The notes under the pieces were generated by a model, which saw only the letters and a list, made by a program, of their open reading frames with translations, ran no database searches and had not been told where the DNA came from. Both the position numbers and the translations under genes were made by a program. From Paenibacillus sp. LHD-117 (GTDB lineage: Bacteria > Bacillota > Bacilli > Paenibacillales > Paenibacillaceae), in the NCBI RefSeq assembly GCF_030929555.1, contig NZ_JAVFVT010000010.1, positions 1 to 64,000 of the forward strand: a stretch of DNA of 64,000 nucleotides. The letters run 5' to 3'. This document shows positions 54,981 through 63,946 of this stretch, piece by piece (position 1 is the stretch's first letter; every line of letters begins with the position of its first letter).

Positions 54981-56703
54981 CCGTATTCCCCCCGTTCATG
55001 TCCATGATCATTTCGACCCGAAGCCCGCCAAGCGGGCTTCGGGATACGAATATGCCGCTATTGCTGCCGTATTTCAGCCGGATTCGTTGATTGACGTTCA
55101 GCACCCCGGTTTTTTCTATGTTTCCCGAAGGGTCCATAAGCCGCTCTTGCAACTGAACAATCCCCTTATCCTCGAGATTGGCTCCGCTGTCTTCTACCGT
55201 AATGTGGAGGCGGTCGTCGTACTTCACTCGGATGTGCAGCGTCCCGCCTTTCGAGCTATGCTCGAAGGCATGCTCGAAAGCGTTCTCGATCACCGGCTGA
55301 ATCATCAGGCGGGGCACCATTATATGGCGTAACTGTTCCGGGAGTTCATCGCATTGTATGTCGATCCGGTTCGAGAATCGAATGCCTTGTATGGTGCAAT
55401 AATCGAGCGCGTTCTGGTATTCCATTTGCAATTGGACTTGATCGGAGCCGCTCCGCGTAATGAAGCGGTAGTAGCTGGCCAGCTTCTGTGCGAGCGTCGC
55501 TGCATTCTCATGATGGCCTGACTTGCTTAGCCGATAAATATTATAAAACCCATTATACAAAAAATGAGGATTGATTTGCGATTGCAGATGTTTGAGCTCA
55601 AATTCCTGCAAGGCGATTCGCTGCTCGTAGTTTTCCCTAATCGATGTTTTTAATTTATCGAGCATGTTGCCGTAGCTTTCGTAAAGATAATCGAACTCGT
55701 TGTTGTTGCTCGGCGAATTGAAGGCATGAAGGTAGTCAATCTCCGTCCTTCTGAACGATTGCATCAATTTGTTTAATGGGACGTGAATCATGCGATTGAC
55801 GGAAAAGGCAAAGATGACGATGACAACGACCGAAATGATCGATAATATAAAAAACCATGCGCTATATTTTTTTAACGGCCCCGTCAATTCCTCTTCCGAA
55901 ATATACGTGCACAGCGTCCAGTCAAAAAACTGAAGCTTTGTCACCGTTGCCATAAATGTCTGGCCATTCGCCTTGATAGACATGTTGACGGGCTTATCCA
56001 GCAAATCAAGAGTGCCGAGCCTATTGGACACGGATTGTATTAAGGAGAGGTTGGTCTTGTCGTATACGACCGGCGTGTTGTCGGCGATAATGGCCGTTCC
56101 CGGATGGCTGTTCTGCAGGGTGAGCTGCTGCAGCATTTGATTAAAGCGATCGACCGACAATTCGATATAGGAGATCAGGTTTTCGTTGTTGGACGATTTG
56201 AGAAGAATCATTTTTTGCTCGGAATAATAGACGGCTTTTCCCGAATCGCCGCCCATCATGGTTTTGATTTCATCCCATTCGCGATTCGGAAGCGCCGTGA
56301 CATAACTGCCGGTCGATATCGTTTTTTGGAAGGAGTCGATGTATACGCCTACATTGACGATTAACGGGCTCGCGTTTTGGATCGTGAGGAGATGTTCGTT
56401 TATCTTTTTTACGATCTGGATTTCTTCCGACGTTTCGAGAGAATCGGATTGGAAGCCAAGCTTCTGCAGGTCCGAATCGTTCAACAGATCGAGCTGGCGG
56501 ATGCGGATGAAATCGAACTGGTTCTCCAGCTGCTTGGAATAAAAGTCCGCATTCGATAAAGTCGAATCTATGATTTGCTCTTTCGCATACGAGAAGCTCA
56601 AGTAGTTGATGCCCATATTTACCGCGTACACCGGAATAATGAGCACGAAAAAAACGATGATGACTTTGTGATATACGAATAGTTTTTTCTGTTTGAGTCT
56701 CAT
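54973..56703 (-). CDS. YesM-type sensor histidine kinase of locus III
   Basis: A membrane kinase of about 576 residues. Helices near 9-30 and 295-318 bracket an extracytoplasmic sensor of about 260 residues. The kinase core has SQINPHFLYN (near 378), PVIENAFEHAFEH and VEDSGANLED in the ATPase. The C-terminal G box is GSNSGIFV, less glycine-rich than usual. I chose ATG 56703, with GGGGGCG 10 bases before; an ATG at 56724 adds seven residues. Confidence 0.9.
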   Translation of the reverse strand: MRLKQKKLFVYHKVIIVFFVLIIPVYAVNMGINYLSFSYAKEQIIDSTLSNADFYSKQLENQFDFIRIRQLDLLNDSDLQKLGFQSDSLETSEEIQIVKKINEHLLTIQNASPLIVNVGVYIDSFQKTISTGSYVTALPNREWDEIKTMMGGDSGKAVYYSEQKMILLKSSNNENLISYIELSVDRFNQMLQQLTLQNSHPGTAIIADNTPVVYDKTNLSLIQSVSNRLGTLDLLDKPVNMSIKANGQTFMATVTKLQFFDWTLCTYISEEELTGPLKKYSAWFFILSIISVVVIVIFAFSVNRMIHVPLNKLMQSFRRTEIDYLHAFNSPSNNNEFDYLYESYGNMLDKLKTSIRENYEQRIALQEFELKHLQSQINPHFLYNGFYNIYRLSKSGHHENAATLAQKLASYYRFITRSGSDQVQLQMEYQNALDYCTIQGIRFSNRIDIQCDELPEQLRHIMVPRLMIQPVIENAFEHAFEHSSKGGTLHIRVKYDDRLHITVEDSGANLEDKGIVQLQERLMDPSGNIEKTGVLNVNQRIRLKYGSNSGIFVSRSPLGGLRVEMIMDMNGGNTDV

Positions 56704-56758
56704 TGCTTCTACGCCCCCGCCCATTCGAATCTATAAATCATTTTCTAAATCATAGTTG

Positions 56759-56791
56759 AAAAGCCTTCATCTCGTAAAGATGAAGGCTTTT
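56759..56791 (-). terminator. Intrinsic terminator after the broken transposase
   Basis: AAAAGCCTTCATC pairs perfectly with its complement around CTCGTAA, with A and T runs at both ends. It separates the transposase remnant from the locus III kinase. Confidence 0.8.
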
Positions 56792-56801
56792 GGGTCGTCA
56801 C

Positions 56802-57793
56802 TCATTTATTGTATTTCACTTTCGGGCAAGTCGAGTTGCATAATCTGATTAATGCTTCATGTCCCTCACCGTATGCCTCCCTTAGCGCCGCCATCAGGCG
56901 AAAAATAGACGAACGCAAATAAGCGGCAACGGTGGCCTCGGAAACAACGGTTCGGGATGGCGTTCGCAAATAACGTAAGAACAGTTTGGGAACACGACCG
57001 GAGTAGCGCAAAGCGATCAGTTGGAGGATTCCCATGGCAATGCATTGGCACATGACGAAACCCTCCATAGCCTGAAGGGCCAAGCGAATCCGATGTTTGA
57101 CATGTTCGTCTTTCACGTCTTCCAGTGGATGAGCTTCTCCCTTTCTCAAATACCGGTTCAGCTTCGGCATAGATTTGCTCCAGAAGTGTTAGCCAAAAGT
57201 ACCAACCACTTGTTTCATCTCCCGAAAGGTGCATTCGATCTTGAATCGATAGCTGTACAAACGGATGATGTCGGTGGCCGCAAGCGTAAGATCGGTGCTG
57301 ACGAGAATGGAGCATTGATCGCCACGTTGCACGAGCACGAAGCGCAGTTCCTGATAGAACCCCACCCGTAAATGGTTTTTATCCCATCTTGCAGATTCAT
57401 AAACAAGGGCAAGCAGAACCATTTTTGCGCCGTGCCAGCTAGAATCCCGATGGCGCCGAACAAATGACCGAAGACGTATTCGCCCTTAGATGAGTTTTCC
57501 GATTCCTGATGGAGCTTTTTAACACCCGGCATCCGACGACCTTCTTTGGCTTGCTTCATCCCATCACCGACGAGTACAACTCGGTCGTTCACAACAAGAA
57601 GAGGCGCCATTTTGCGAACCACCTGGATCCAGGTATTTCGCAACGATTCCAACGACCAGGCAGATGATCGGAGAAAGTGAATCAACGTTTCGTAAGAGCG
57701 GCTATTCAAAGCCAGATCAGCGATTTTATCCTTTCGTTGTGAGAGACTTAGGATACCATACAAATCGCCTGGCTGGGTTATTTTACTATGCAA
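56802..57793 (-). pseudogene. IS4-family transposase, frameshifted
   Basis: The N-terminal part (from MHSKITQPGDLYGILS) has the first catalytic Asp in VLVGDGMKQAKEGRR. A second frame carries LYSYRFKIECTFREMK, which fits the IS4 signature Y-2-R-3-E-6-K exactly. The C-terminal part (MPKLNRYLRKGEAHPL onward) is in a third frame. At least two frameshifts, one between 57320 and 57420 and one near 57189, make it inactive. No clear terminal inverted repeats were identified. Confidence 0.8.
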
Positions 57794-57832
57794 CTATGTT
57801 TCGACAAAAACTTTTGACTGTCCAGATTTTCA

Positions 57833-57851
57833 GTTAAAGAACTTTATTTTC
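57833..57851 (-). repeat. Inverted fourth copy of the 19-bp repeat
   Basis: GTTAAAGAACTTTATTTTC is the complement of the repeat at 18338-18478. It lies 40 bp upstream of the broken IS4 gene. The following CTCACCAACAG also resembles the flank of the 18338 copy. It may be part of the element's left end. Confidence 0.45.
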
Positions 57852-57981
57852 TCTCACCAACAGTTTGCCGTTGGTAAAAAAAACCAATAATTTGTAATGG
57901 AACTGAAATATTTCTTTCATCCTTCTTTAATGAAGGCGGGCTATAATAGAACTCGACCCCCTTTTTAAATATAAACACTTT

Positions 57982-58006
57982 GACCCGTTGCCCGTTGCAA
58001 CGGGTC
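57982..58006 (+). terminator. Rightward hairpin with T run, no gene upstream
   Basis: GACCCGTTG and CAACGGGTC form a stem followed by CCCTTTTTG on the plus strand. No plus-strand gene precedes it. A TATAAT lies about 40 bp upstream but without a good -35 box. 57852-57981 shows nothing else. Confidence 0.4.
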
Positions 58007-58028
58007 CCTTTTTGTCCAAATAAAGAAA

Positions 58029-58049
58029 AACCCTCACGGCGTAAGGGTT
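58029..58049 (-). terminator. Hairpin downstream of the Rpn remnant
   Basis: AACCCT and AGGGTT pair; on the minus strand TTTTTCTTT follows. It is about 160 bp after the Rpn remnant stop. Confidence 0.4.
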
Positions 58050-58210
58050 CGCAGCGATTATGGACTTGGGAAAATGGTCGGCAAACCCGTTTTGGTCGGA
58101 ATGAATATCCAAACTAAGTAGCAAGGATGCGCAAGGATGTCTAAGATCGATGTTTCGATGTGTAAACGAATTAAGGCAATGAGTCAATCCTCACGCAGCC
58201 TTGAGCCATT

Positions 58211-58886
58211 TTAATGTGTTCTACTCAGCGTTTCCAGTTGCTCGGCAGAAAGTCCAGTCAGCTCAGCTATGGTTGTTTTGTCCATGCCTTTAGCCAGCAT
58301 GATTTGAGCCACTTCAATTTCCCCTTCTTCTCTTGCGCCTTCAAGCATCGAAGCCTCGTCATGAAGCGCCTTTTGCCGCATCTCATACTGACGCCTCGCT
58401 TCCGCATCCTGACTGAGGTATTCCAAAGCGGTCATTGCTTTGCCCAAAGCGGGTTCGTTCACTTTCAACACCTCCCAGTTGGTTGTATCTTCGCTTTTCA
58501 GGAACAACAGCCAGTTGAGTAAGCCGCTTTCATTTGGTATCTTCTGCGCATTCAACTTAGAGAGCTCCATGATGTGTATTTCAATGTCGTCAATCAGCGT
58601 AATGCCGCTGTGGTCTTCCCGCAAATGAATGACATTATGGTAACGGTCGTTAGACAGTATGGAGAAGTTAAGAATGTTGATCGTGACGCATTTCCTCAGC
58701 CGTTTGTAAGACTATGCGGCGAATCCTTATCCGTGTACGGATTCATGAGAATGATCTCGGTGAGCGGCGGCTCCCAGCCTCCAGAAAAGTTCTGTTTAGA
58801 AAGGCAAGCAATATATCCTTGCTCTCTTCGCTGCCGAAGATGGGCTTGAAGACGAAATCGTTCTTGGGATCAAGCAGATCATGCAT
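58211..58886 (-). pseudogene. Rpn-type PD-(D/E)XK nuclease gene, frameshifted and deleted
   Basis: The start reads MHDLLDPKNDFVFKPIFGSE with ribosome site AAGGATGGG, the standard opening of Rpn/PDDEXK transposase-like nucleases. After a frameshift follow PPLTEIILMNPYTDKDSP, then a jump to KCVTINILNFSILSNDRYHN and an intact 137-codon C-terminal part (VIHLREDHSGITLIDDIE..., ending LETLSRTH). About 80-100 residues with most of the nuclease core are missing. Confidence 0.75.
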
Positions 58887-58948
58887 CCGAATCAATTCCC
58901 ATCCTTGTCAATATTATACCATAACAGGATCGTATTCCGCATACGCAA

Positions 58949-58990
58949 AAATGCCCGAAAATCCTGTATCCAGCAGGATTCCGAGCATTT
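58949..58990 (-). terminator. Terminator of the amino-acid ABC operon
   Basis: Two arms (AAATGCTCGGAATCCTG and CAGGATTTTCGGGCATTT on the minus strand) form a long stem with one internal loop, followed by TTTTG, about 60 bp past the ATPase stop codon. Confidence 0.75.
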
Positions 58991-59047
58991 AGTATGGATG
59001 GCCAATCTCGGCCTCGCGGACATTAACGTCGCGCGGGGCCGCCCTTG

Positions 59048-59770
59048 TTACAACACCTTGCTCAAAAAGTCTTTCGTGCGCGGATGCTGCGGGTTCGCGA
59101 GCACTTCTCGCGGCACGCCTTCCTCGACGATGACGCCGCCGTCCATGAACAGCAGCCGATCGCCGACCTCGCGGGCGAAGCCCATCTCGTGCGTGACGAT
59201 AACCATCGTCATGCCTTGAGCGGCGAGCTTCTTCATAACGTCGAGCACCTCGCCGACCATCTCCGGATCGAGCGCCGAGGTCGGCTCGTCGAACAGCATG
59301 ACCTCCGGCTCCATGGCCAGCGCCCGCGCGATGGCGATGCGCTGCTTCTGCCCGCCCGACAGCCTGTTCGGATAAGCATCGCGTTTATCTTCGAGTCCGA
59401 CCGAACGCAGCAATTCCAGCGCGATTCGCTCAGATTCGACGCGACCGACATTCTTGAGCTTCGTCGGCGCCAGCAGCAGATTTTCCATGACCGTCATATG
59501 CGGGAACAGGTTGAACTGCTGGAACACCATGCCGAGCTTCTGCCGGATCCGGTTCAGCTCCGATTGCTTGCGCGTCACCTGCTTGTCCTTGAACCAGATT
59601 TCGCCGCCGGTCGGCTCCTCCAGCCTGTTCAAACAGCGCAGGAACGTGCTTTTGCCCGAGCCGCTCGGACCGATGACCACAACGACCTCACCCTGGCGGA
59701 TGACGGTGTCGATGCCCTTCAAAATCTCGTTTTTGCCATACGCCTTGCGCAGACCCTGAACTTTAATCAT
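59048..59770 (-). CDS. glnQ: Polar amino-acid ABC transporter ATPase (GlnQ-like)
   Basis: A 240-residue ATPase: Walker [10 protein letters not shown] (about 35-43), Q loop [12 protein letters not shown], signature LSGGQKQR (about 136) and Walker [15 protein letters not shown]. The length and [10 protein letters not shown] segment mark the GlnQ/HisP group. The start overlaps the permease gene by 8 bp. Confidence 0.93.
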   Translation of the reverse strand: MIKVQGLRKAYGKNEILKGIDTVIRQGEVVVVIGPSGSGKSTFLRCLNRLEEPTGGEIWFKDKQVTRKQSELNRIRQKLGMVFQQFNLFPHMTVMENLLLAPTKLKNVGRVESERIALELLRSVGLEDKRDAYPNRLSGGQKQRIAIARALAMEPEVMLFDEPTSALDPEMVGEVLDVMKKLAAQGMTMVIVTHEMGFAREVGDRLLFMDGGVIVEEGVPREVLANPQHPRTKDFLSKVL

Positions 59771-60440
59771 CGGTACTCAGCTTCCTTTCCAATGCGCCCA
59801 GCAGCTTCGACAGCGTAAAGGTCATTACGAAATAGATCGCGGCCGCGACGAGCAAAGGCTCCAGCGGCTGGAACGTCACTCCGCGAATCGTCTGGGTGTT
59901 GTATAGAATCTCGGCGATCCCGATAGTGGATACGAGCGACGAATCCTTAATAATGACGATAAATTCGTTGCCGATGGCTGGCAGCATGTTGCGGAACGCC
60001 TGCGGAAGGACGACGTATCGCATCGCTTGCGCCCTGCTTAGTCCAAGCGATCGCGCCGCTTCCATCTGCCCCTTGTCGATCGCGGCGATCCCGGCGCGGA
60101 ACACCTCCGCCATGTAAGCGGAGCTGTTGATGGTAAGCGCCAGAACCGCGGACATAAATGGCGGCAAGTTAATACCGAACTCGGTCAAGCCGTAGTAAAT
60201 GATAATGATCTGCACCAGCATCGGCGTGCCCCGAATAATCTCGATGTAGGCCGACGCGATCACCCGCAGCAGCCAGAAATTCGAGATGCGCAGCAGCGCG
60301 AAAACGACGCCGAGGGCGGTGCCGAGAAGAACGCCGAAGAACGACAGCTGAAGCGTCATCCAGGCGCCTCTCAAGAAGGAAGGCCAGTGCTCCTCCAAGA
60401 AATTAAAATCCAATCCTAAGATCGTTAAATCCAAATCCAT
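59763..60440 (-). CDS. glnP: Polar amino-acid ABC transporter permease (GlnP/HisM-like)
   Basis: A 225-residue permease with the His/Glu/Gln/Arg/opine family pattern: [15 protein letters not shown] near the start, [18 protein letters not shown], and the loop [21 protein letters not shown], shared by the family. It couples the substrate-binding protein to the GlnQ-like ATPase. The gap to the upstream gene is 25 bp. Confidence 0.93.
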   Translation of the reverse strand: MDLDLTILGLDFNFLEEHWPSFLRGAWMTLQLSFFGVLLGTALGVVFALLRISNFWLLRVIASAYIEIIRGTPMLVQIIIIYYGLTEFGINLPPFMSAVLALTINSSAYMAEVFRAGIAAIDKGQMEAARSLGLSRAQAMRYVVLPQAFRNMLPAIGNEFIVIIKDSSLVSTIGIAEILYNTQTIRGVTFQPLEPLLVAAAIYFVMTFTLSKLLGALERKLSTDD

Positions 60441-60465
60441 CCGCTAACTCCCGTCCGCTGTCGTC

Positions 60466-61275
60466 CTATTCGCCGACCAGCTCGTTGGCTTCGATGACGA
60501 AACGGTCGATGTCGCCGTTTGCTTTCAAACGCTCAAGCGTCGTATTGATGCTGTCCAGCAATTCCTGGTTGCCCTTCTTCACGGCAATGGCGGAACCTGC
60601 TTCTTCTTCGGATTGTTCGATCGTAATGCCTGTCATCACGACTTCTTCCTGCTTCGAATCGTATTGCTCGGCAACCGGCTTCTCGAGGATCAGCGCGTCG
60701 ACGCGTCCGCTGTTCAGCTCAAGCACCAGCTCGGGAATTTTCGCCAAGGAAGTCAGCTTTGCGCCTTCGATCTCCTGCGCGATGCCTTCTTGGATCGAAC
60801 CTTTCTGCACGCCGATCTTCTTGCCCTTCAAATCATCCAAGGACGAATAATTGCCTTCCTCGCCCGCTTTCACGAGCACGCCTTGTCCGGCCAGGTAATA
60901 AATATCGGTGAAATCGACCGCTTTTTTGCGCTCATCCGTAGGCGTCATGCCGGAGATGACAAAATCGACCTTGTCCGCGTTCAGCGCGAGCAGCAAGCCG
61001 TCGAAGTCCATGTCCTGGATTTCGAGCTCGGCGTTCATGTCTTTCGCGATTTCTTTGGCGATCTCGATGTCGAAGCCGACGATTTGGTCTTTGCCGTCGA
61101 TCGTTTTGTGGAATTCGTATGGCGCGTAGTCCGCGCTTGTGCCAAGCACGATCTTCTTCTTCGGCGTGTCATCCCCCGCCGCCGCGCCGCCGTTCTCGTT
61201 TTTCGGATCCGCGCCACAAGCCGACAACGAAGCCGTCAAAAGGATAACCGCTAATGCCGTTACCATTTTTTTCAT
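60466..61275 (-). CDS. Amino-acid ABC transporter substrate-binding lipoprotein (family 3)
   Basis: A lipoprotein of about 269 residues with lipobox SLSAC, followed by the family 3 pattern LGTSADYAPYEFH, GFDIEIAKEIAKDM and DFVISGMTPTDERKK. Ribosome site GGAGAGG supports ATG 61275; a frame from 61308 adds eleven residues. First gene of the amino-acid importer. Which amino acid it binds cannot be told. Confidence 0.9.
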   Translation of the reverse strand: MKKMVTALAVILLTASLSACGADPKNENGGAAAGDDTPKKKIVLGTSADYAPYEFHKTIDGKDQIVGFDIEIAKEIAKDMNAELEIQDMDFDGLLLALNADKVDFVISGMTPTDERKKAVDFTDIYYLAGQGVLVKAGEEGNYSSLDDLKGKKIGVQKGSIQEGIAQEIEGAKLTSLAKIPELVLELNSGRVDALILEKPVAEQYDSKQEEVVMTGITIEQSEEEAGSAIAVKKGNQELLDSINTTLERLKANGDIDRFVIEANELVGE

Positions 61276-61387
61276 ATTAAATTCCTCTCCTTTTCTGTAT
61301 ATGAACATGAACTATTATAATATGTAACTCGATAATAGCAATAGTATGCGTAAAGTAATGGATATTATTACCTATGAAAATGGAGAA

Positions 61388-61409
61388 AGGACTCGAATTC
61401 TCGAGTCCT
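61388..61409 (-). terminator. Terminator of the GH53 gene
   Basis: AGGACTCGA and TCGAGTCCT pair around a 4-base loop 17 bp past the stop; the minus strand continues TTTCTCCATTTTC. Confidence 0.65.
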
Positions 61410-61425
61410 CTGTCGTTTTAACACG

Positions 61426-62469
61426 TTAATTAATAAAACCATCAAGCGCAATTGTCGGACGGCCGTTCGATTGCCATGCTCCTTTGTTGTAGCCGCCGTT
61501 GTAACCTGGCGAAGCTTGCGGTTCCCAGTAAAATACGCCTAGTCCATTGCCGCCGGCAATATTGCGAATTTTCGTCTTAATATCCGTCACGAAGCTCTTC
61601 GCAGCGGTCGCCTGATTGTAGTCTAGCCCAATTTCGGTAATCATAACCTGCTTGCCGTAACGGGAGATCATATCGTTTGCGTTCGTGATCGTCTGGTTTA
61701 CCTTCGTGGACCAATCCGATGCCGTCGGATACAACGACATGCCGATAATGTCGAACGTTGCTCCGTTCGCGATCAGCCCCCCGATATTCCATACGAATAA
61801 CGCGTTGTCGTAACCGTTGGCCAGATGGACGATCGTCTTCGTGCCGCTGCTGACGGACTTGACCGCGTTGTTGCCCGTGTTCACGAGCCAAGCGTAATTT
61901 TTCATATTCACCGACGCCTTGCCATCTTCCCACAACATGCCGTTATTCGTTTCGTTGCCGATCTGCACCCAATCCGGCGTTACGCCTTTGGCTTGCATCG
62001 CGTACATGACGTCCCTGGTATGATTCCAGACGGCGTCCATCAGCTGCTGGAACGTATAGCTCTGCCAGGCGGCCGGCTTCGTTTGTTTCCCCGGATCCGC
62101 CCACGAATCGCTGTAATGCAGCGTCAGCATGATGCTCATCCCCGCGTTCTTGGCGCGCTGCGCGAGCGTGGCCGCGCGGTCTTTGTTCATATAGCCGTTG
62201 CCGTAATCATTCGAAGGATTCACGAATACCCGGATGCGCACGGAGTTGATCTGGTAGTCGTTTTTCAGAATATCGATGATGTCACGCGTGTTGCCGTTCT
62301 TATCCTTCCACGTATACCCCTGCGCCTCCATCCCTGGTACCCAGCTAATATCCGCCCCCTTTGCGAACGCCGGAGCCGCCTCCGCCTTCTCCGCACCGCT
62401 CCAAGGTCCGCCAAGTCCGAGGGTCAGAAGCATTGCGACAGCCAGCATTCCGCTAAACCATTTTCTCAT
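61426..62469 (-). CDS. Secreted GH53 arabinogalactan endo-beta-1,4-galactanase
   Basis: A 347-residue enzyme. A signal peptide (1-32) ends AEA. The mature part begins FAKGADISWVPGMEAQG, the GH53 opening, with VRIRVFVNPSNDYGNGY, LHYSDSWADPGKQTKP, the acid/base Glu in WVQIGNETNNGMLW (near 171) and the nucleophile Glu in VMITEIGLDY (near 277). GH53 cuts beta-1,4-galactan of type I arabinogalactan. It stands alone with its own terminator and a very good cre site upstream. Confidence 0.93.
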   Translation of the reverse strand: MRKWFSGMLAVAMLLTLGLGGPWSGAEKAEAAPAFAKGADISWVPGMEAQGYTWKDKNGNTRDIIDILKNDYQINSVRIRVFVNPSNDYGNGYMNKDRAATLAQRAKNAGMSIMLTLHYSDSWADPGKQTKPAAWQSYTFQQLMDAVWNHTRDVMYAMQAKGVTPDWVQIGNETNNGMLWEDGKASVNMKNYAWLVNTGNNAVKSVSSGTKTIVHLANGYDNALFVWNIGGLIANGATFDIIGMSLYPTASDWSTKVNQTITNANDMISRYGKQVMITEIGLDYNQATAAKSFVTDIKTKIRNIAGGNGLGVFYWEPQASPGYNGGYNKGAWQSNGRPTIALDGFIN

Positions 62470-62539
62470 CCTACCATCTCCCTTTTTCCGTTAAGCCTGA
62501 CGAACATCTGCGCTATGGGATCGTTAGCGAGAATCGTTA

Positions 62540-62554
62540 TGTATACGCTTTCAA
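62540..62554 (-). promoter_or_regulatory. Full-consensus cre site upstream of the GH53 gene
   Basis: TTGAAAGCGTATACA on the minus strand fits all 15 positions of WTGNAANCGNWNNCW and lies 71-85 bp before the start codon. It is the best cre candidate in the window and suggests CcpA repression by preferred sugars. Confidence 0.6.
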
Positions 62555-62688
62555 TTCGTGGCAACCTCATTATAGGCCCCCGCCAGCGTGCGGAAACAGG
62601 AGATTCTATCAACAAATCAGCAGTTTTGAAAAGGAGTTTGCTCACATTCATTCAAATCCGAATCAAAACGTACGTATTCCGCGCAGCC

Positions 62689-62901
62689 TTATTTCCGCTT
62701 CCGGCACTTCCCGGCCTTCTTCCTCCGCTTGCTTCTGGTCGAGCTGCTTTGGGCGCTTTCGGTTTCTTCTTCTTCTTCCGTGCTCTCGCCGGAGCCCGTA
62801 TTCGATGTTTGATTGACGCTCGGCGAATTTTCCCAAATATGGCCGAATATAATCGTGCCATTATTTTTGACGATTATGACTTTGCCGTAATAACAGGGCA
62901 T
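62689..62901 (-). CDS. Small GerPA/GerPF-like protein with charged tail
   Basis: A protein of 70 residues beginning MPCYYGKVIIVKNNGTIIFG. The pattern GxVxIVxNxGxxxFG...SPS...NTGSG resembles the small GerPA/GerPF proteins of the spore coat. It then has an acidic run (ESTEEEEETE) and a strongly basic end (RSKRRKKAGKCRKRK), which are not usual there. I chose ATG 62901, with AAGGATG about 10 bases before; an ATG at 62928 adds nine residues. Moderately sure of the family only. Confidence 0.45.
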   Translation of the reverse strand: MPCYYGKVIIVKNNGTIIFGHIWENSPSVNQTSNTGSGESTEEEEETESAQSSSTRSKRRKKAGKCRKRK

Positions 62902-63069
62902 GGGATCATCATCCTTCGATTCAGTCATGTTCCATACCCTATTGTACGTGGCCTAGCTTGGCGGCGCATTGGCTCATCCATTAGGAACAAGCGCCTTTTG
63001 TTGACGCGCGCCGGATCCTAAGGCGAATTTCGGGATGTGTCTGCAGCCATGGCCGACCGCGAGCGGTTA

Positions 63070-63927
63070 TCAGCCATTTGCCAAATCCACGGAGACGATC
63101 TCCGGACGATTGAACAATCGTTGCGGGAACGTGCTATTGCCAAGTCCACGGTTAATGATCAGCGTCGAACCGTCGTTTTCGTGTTTTCCTTCCGATAATT
63201 TCGGCCAGAAGCCTTGCTCTGGCGAATAGACGCCCCCCACGAACGGAATCCGAAATTGCCCGCCGTGCGCATGGCCGGCGAAGCTAAGGTCGATGCCATG
63301 CTCCGCGTACACCTCGAACAGCTCGGCCCTATGCGTGAGCAGGATCGTATACGCTTCCGGATGTCCGATGTTTTCGAACGCTTTCGCCAAGTGGTTGTTC
63401 ATCTTATCGACGTCGCCATCCCCTGCCCGGTCGAAGATCGGGTCGTCTACCCCCGCAATGCGAATGAAGCCGTCCCCGAGCGGAATAACCTCATGTTCGT
63501 TGCGCAGTACGTGAATGCCAAGCTCCCGCAGCTCGTTCTCCAGCCCCGGATAACCTTCCGCCGCATACTCATGGTTCCCCGCCACAAAATAAACCGGGGC
63601 GATCTCGGCAATCCCCTTCATCATCGCCAAGCTGGCTTCGCCGTCGTAATGGTTGGCATCGACGAGATCTCCGGTAACGACGATGAGGTCCGGCTTCAGC
63701 TTCTCTACCTTGCTAACCAGCGGACGCTGATTGCGGCCGAAATCCTTGCTCTGCAGATCGGAAAGCTGGACGATCCGGTAACTGTCGAACCCTTGCGGCA
63801 GCTTCTCCGAGGATATCCGGTAGCTCGTCACCCCGATCGCGTTGTTCTCGAGATACAAAAACAAGAAAGCTGCTAGAATGATAGCGGGAATATAGATAAG
63901 AAACCACCGTTTCGTCCTGCTCAACAT
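63070..63927 (-). CDS. Membrane-anchored metallophosphoesterase, YkuE/YaeI-like
   Basis: A protein of about 285 residues with an N-terminal membrane segment (about 10-27) and a calcineurin-like phosphoesterase domain facing outside. Seen motifs are VVTGDLVDANH, FVAGNHEY, LLTHRAELF and FAGHAHGGQFRIPF. The first motif, normally DxH, reads QLSDLQSKDF, with Gln where the metal-binding His is expected. Start ATG 63927 or GTG 63936. Such proteins hydrolyse phosphodiesters; UDP-DAG-type lipids are targets of some relatives. Activity may be altered. Confidence 0.85.
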   Translation of the reverse strand: MLSRTKRWFLIYIPAIILAAFLFLYLENNAIGVTSYRISSEKLPQGFDSYRIVQLSDLQSKDFGRNQRPLVSKVEKLKPDLIVVTGDLVDANHYDGEASLAMMKGIAEIAPVYFVAGNHEYAAEGYPGLENELRELGIHVLRNEHEVIPLGDGFIRIAGVDDPIFDRAGDGDVDKMNNHLAKAFENIGHPEAYTILLTHRAELFEVYAEHGIDLSFAGHAHGGQFRIPFVGGVYSPEQGFWPKLSEGKHENDGSTLIINRGLGNSTFPQRLFNRPEIVSVDLANG

Positions 63928-63946
63928 CACTTCCACCCTTCTCTCC

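Noticed and set aside
61825-63021. A 398-codon plus-strand open frame across the GH53 gene start
   Set aside because: Runs antisense through the GH53 gene and the GerP-like gene; the residues look like reverse-frame composition rather than a protein.
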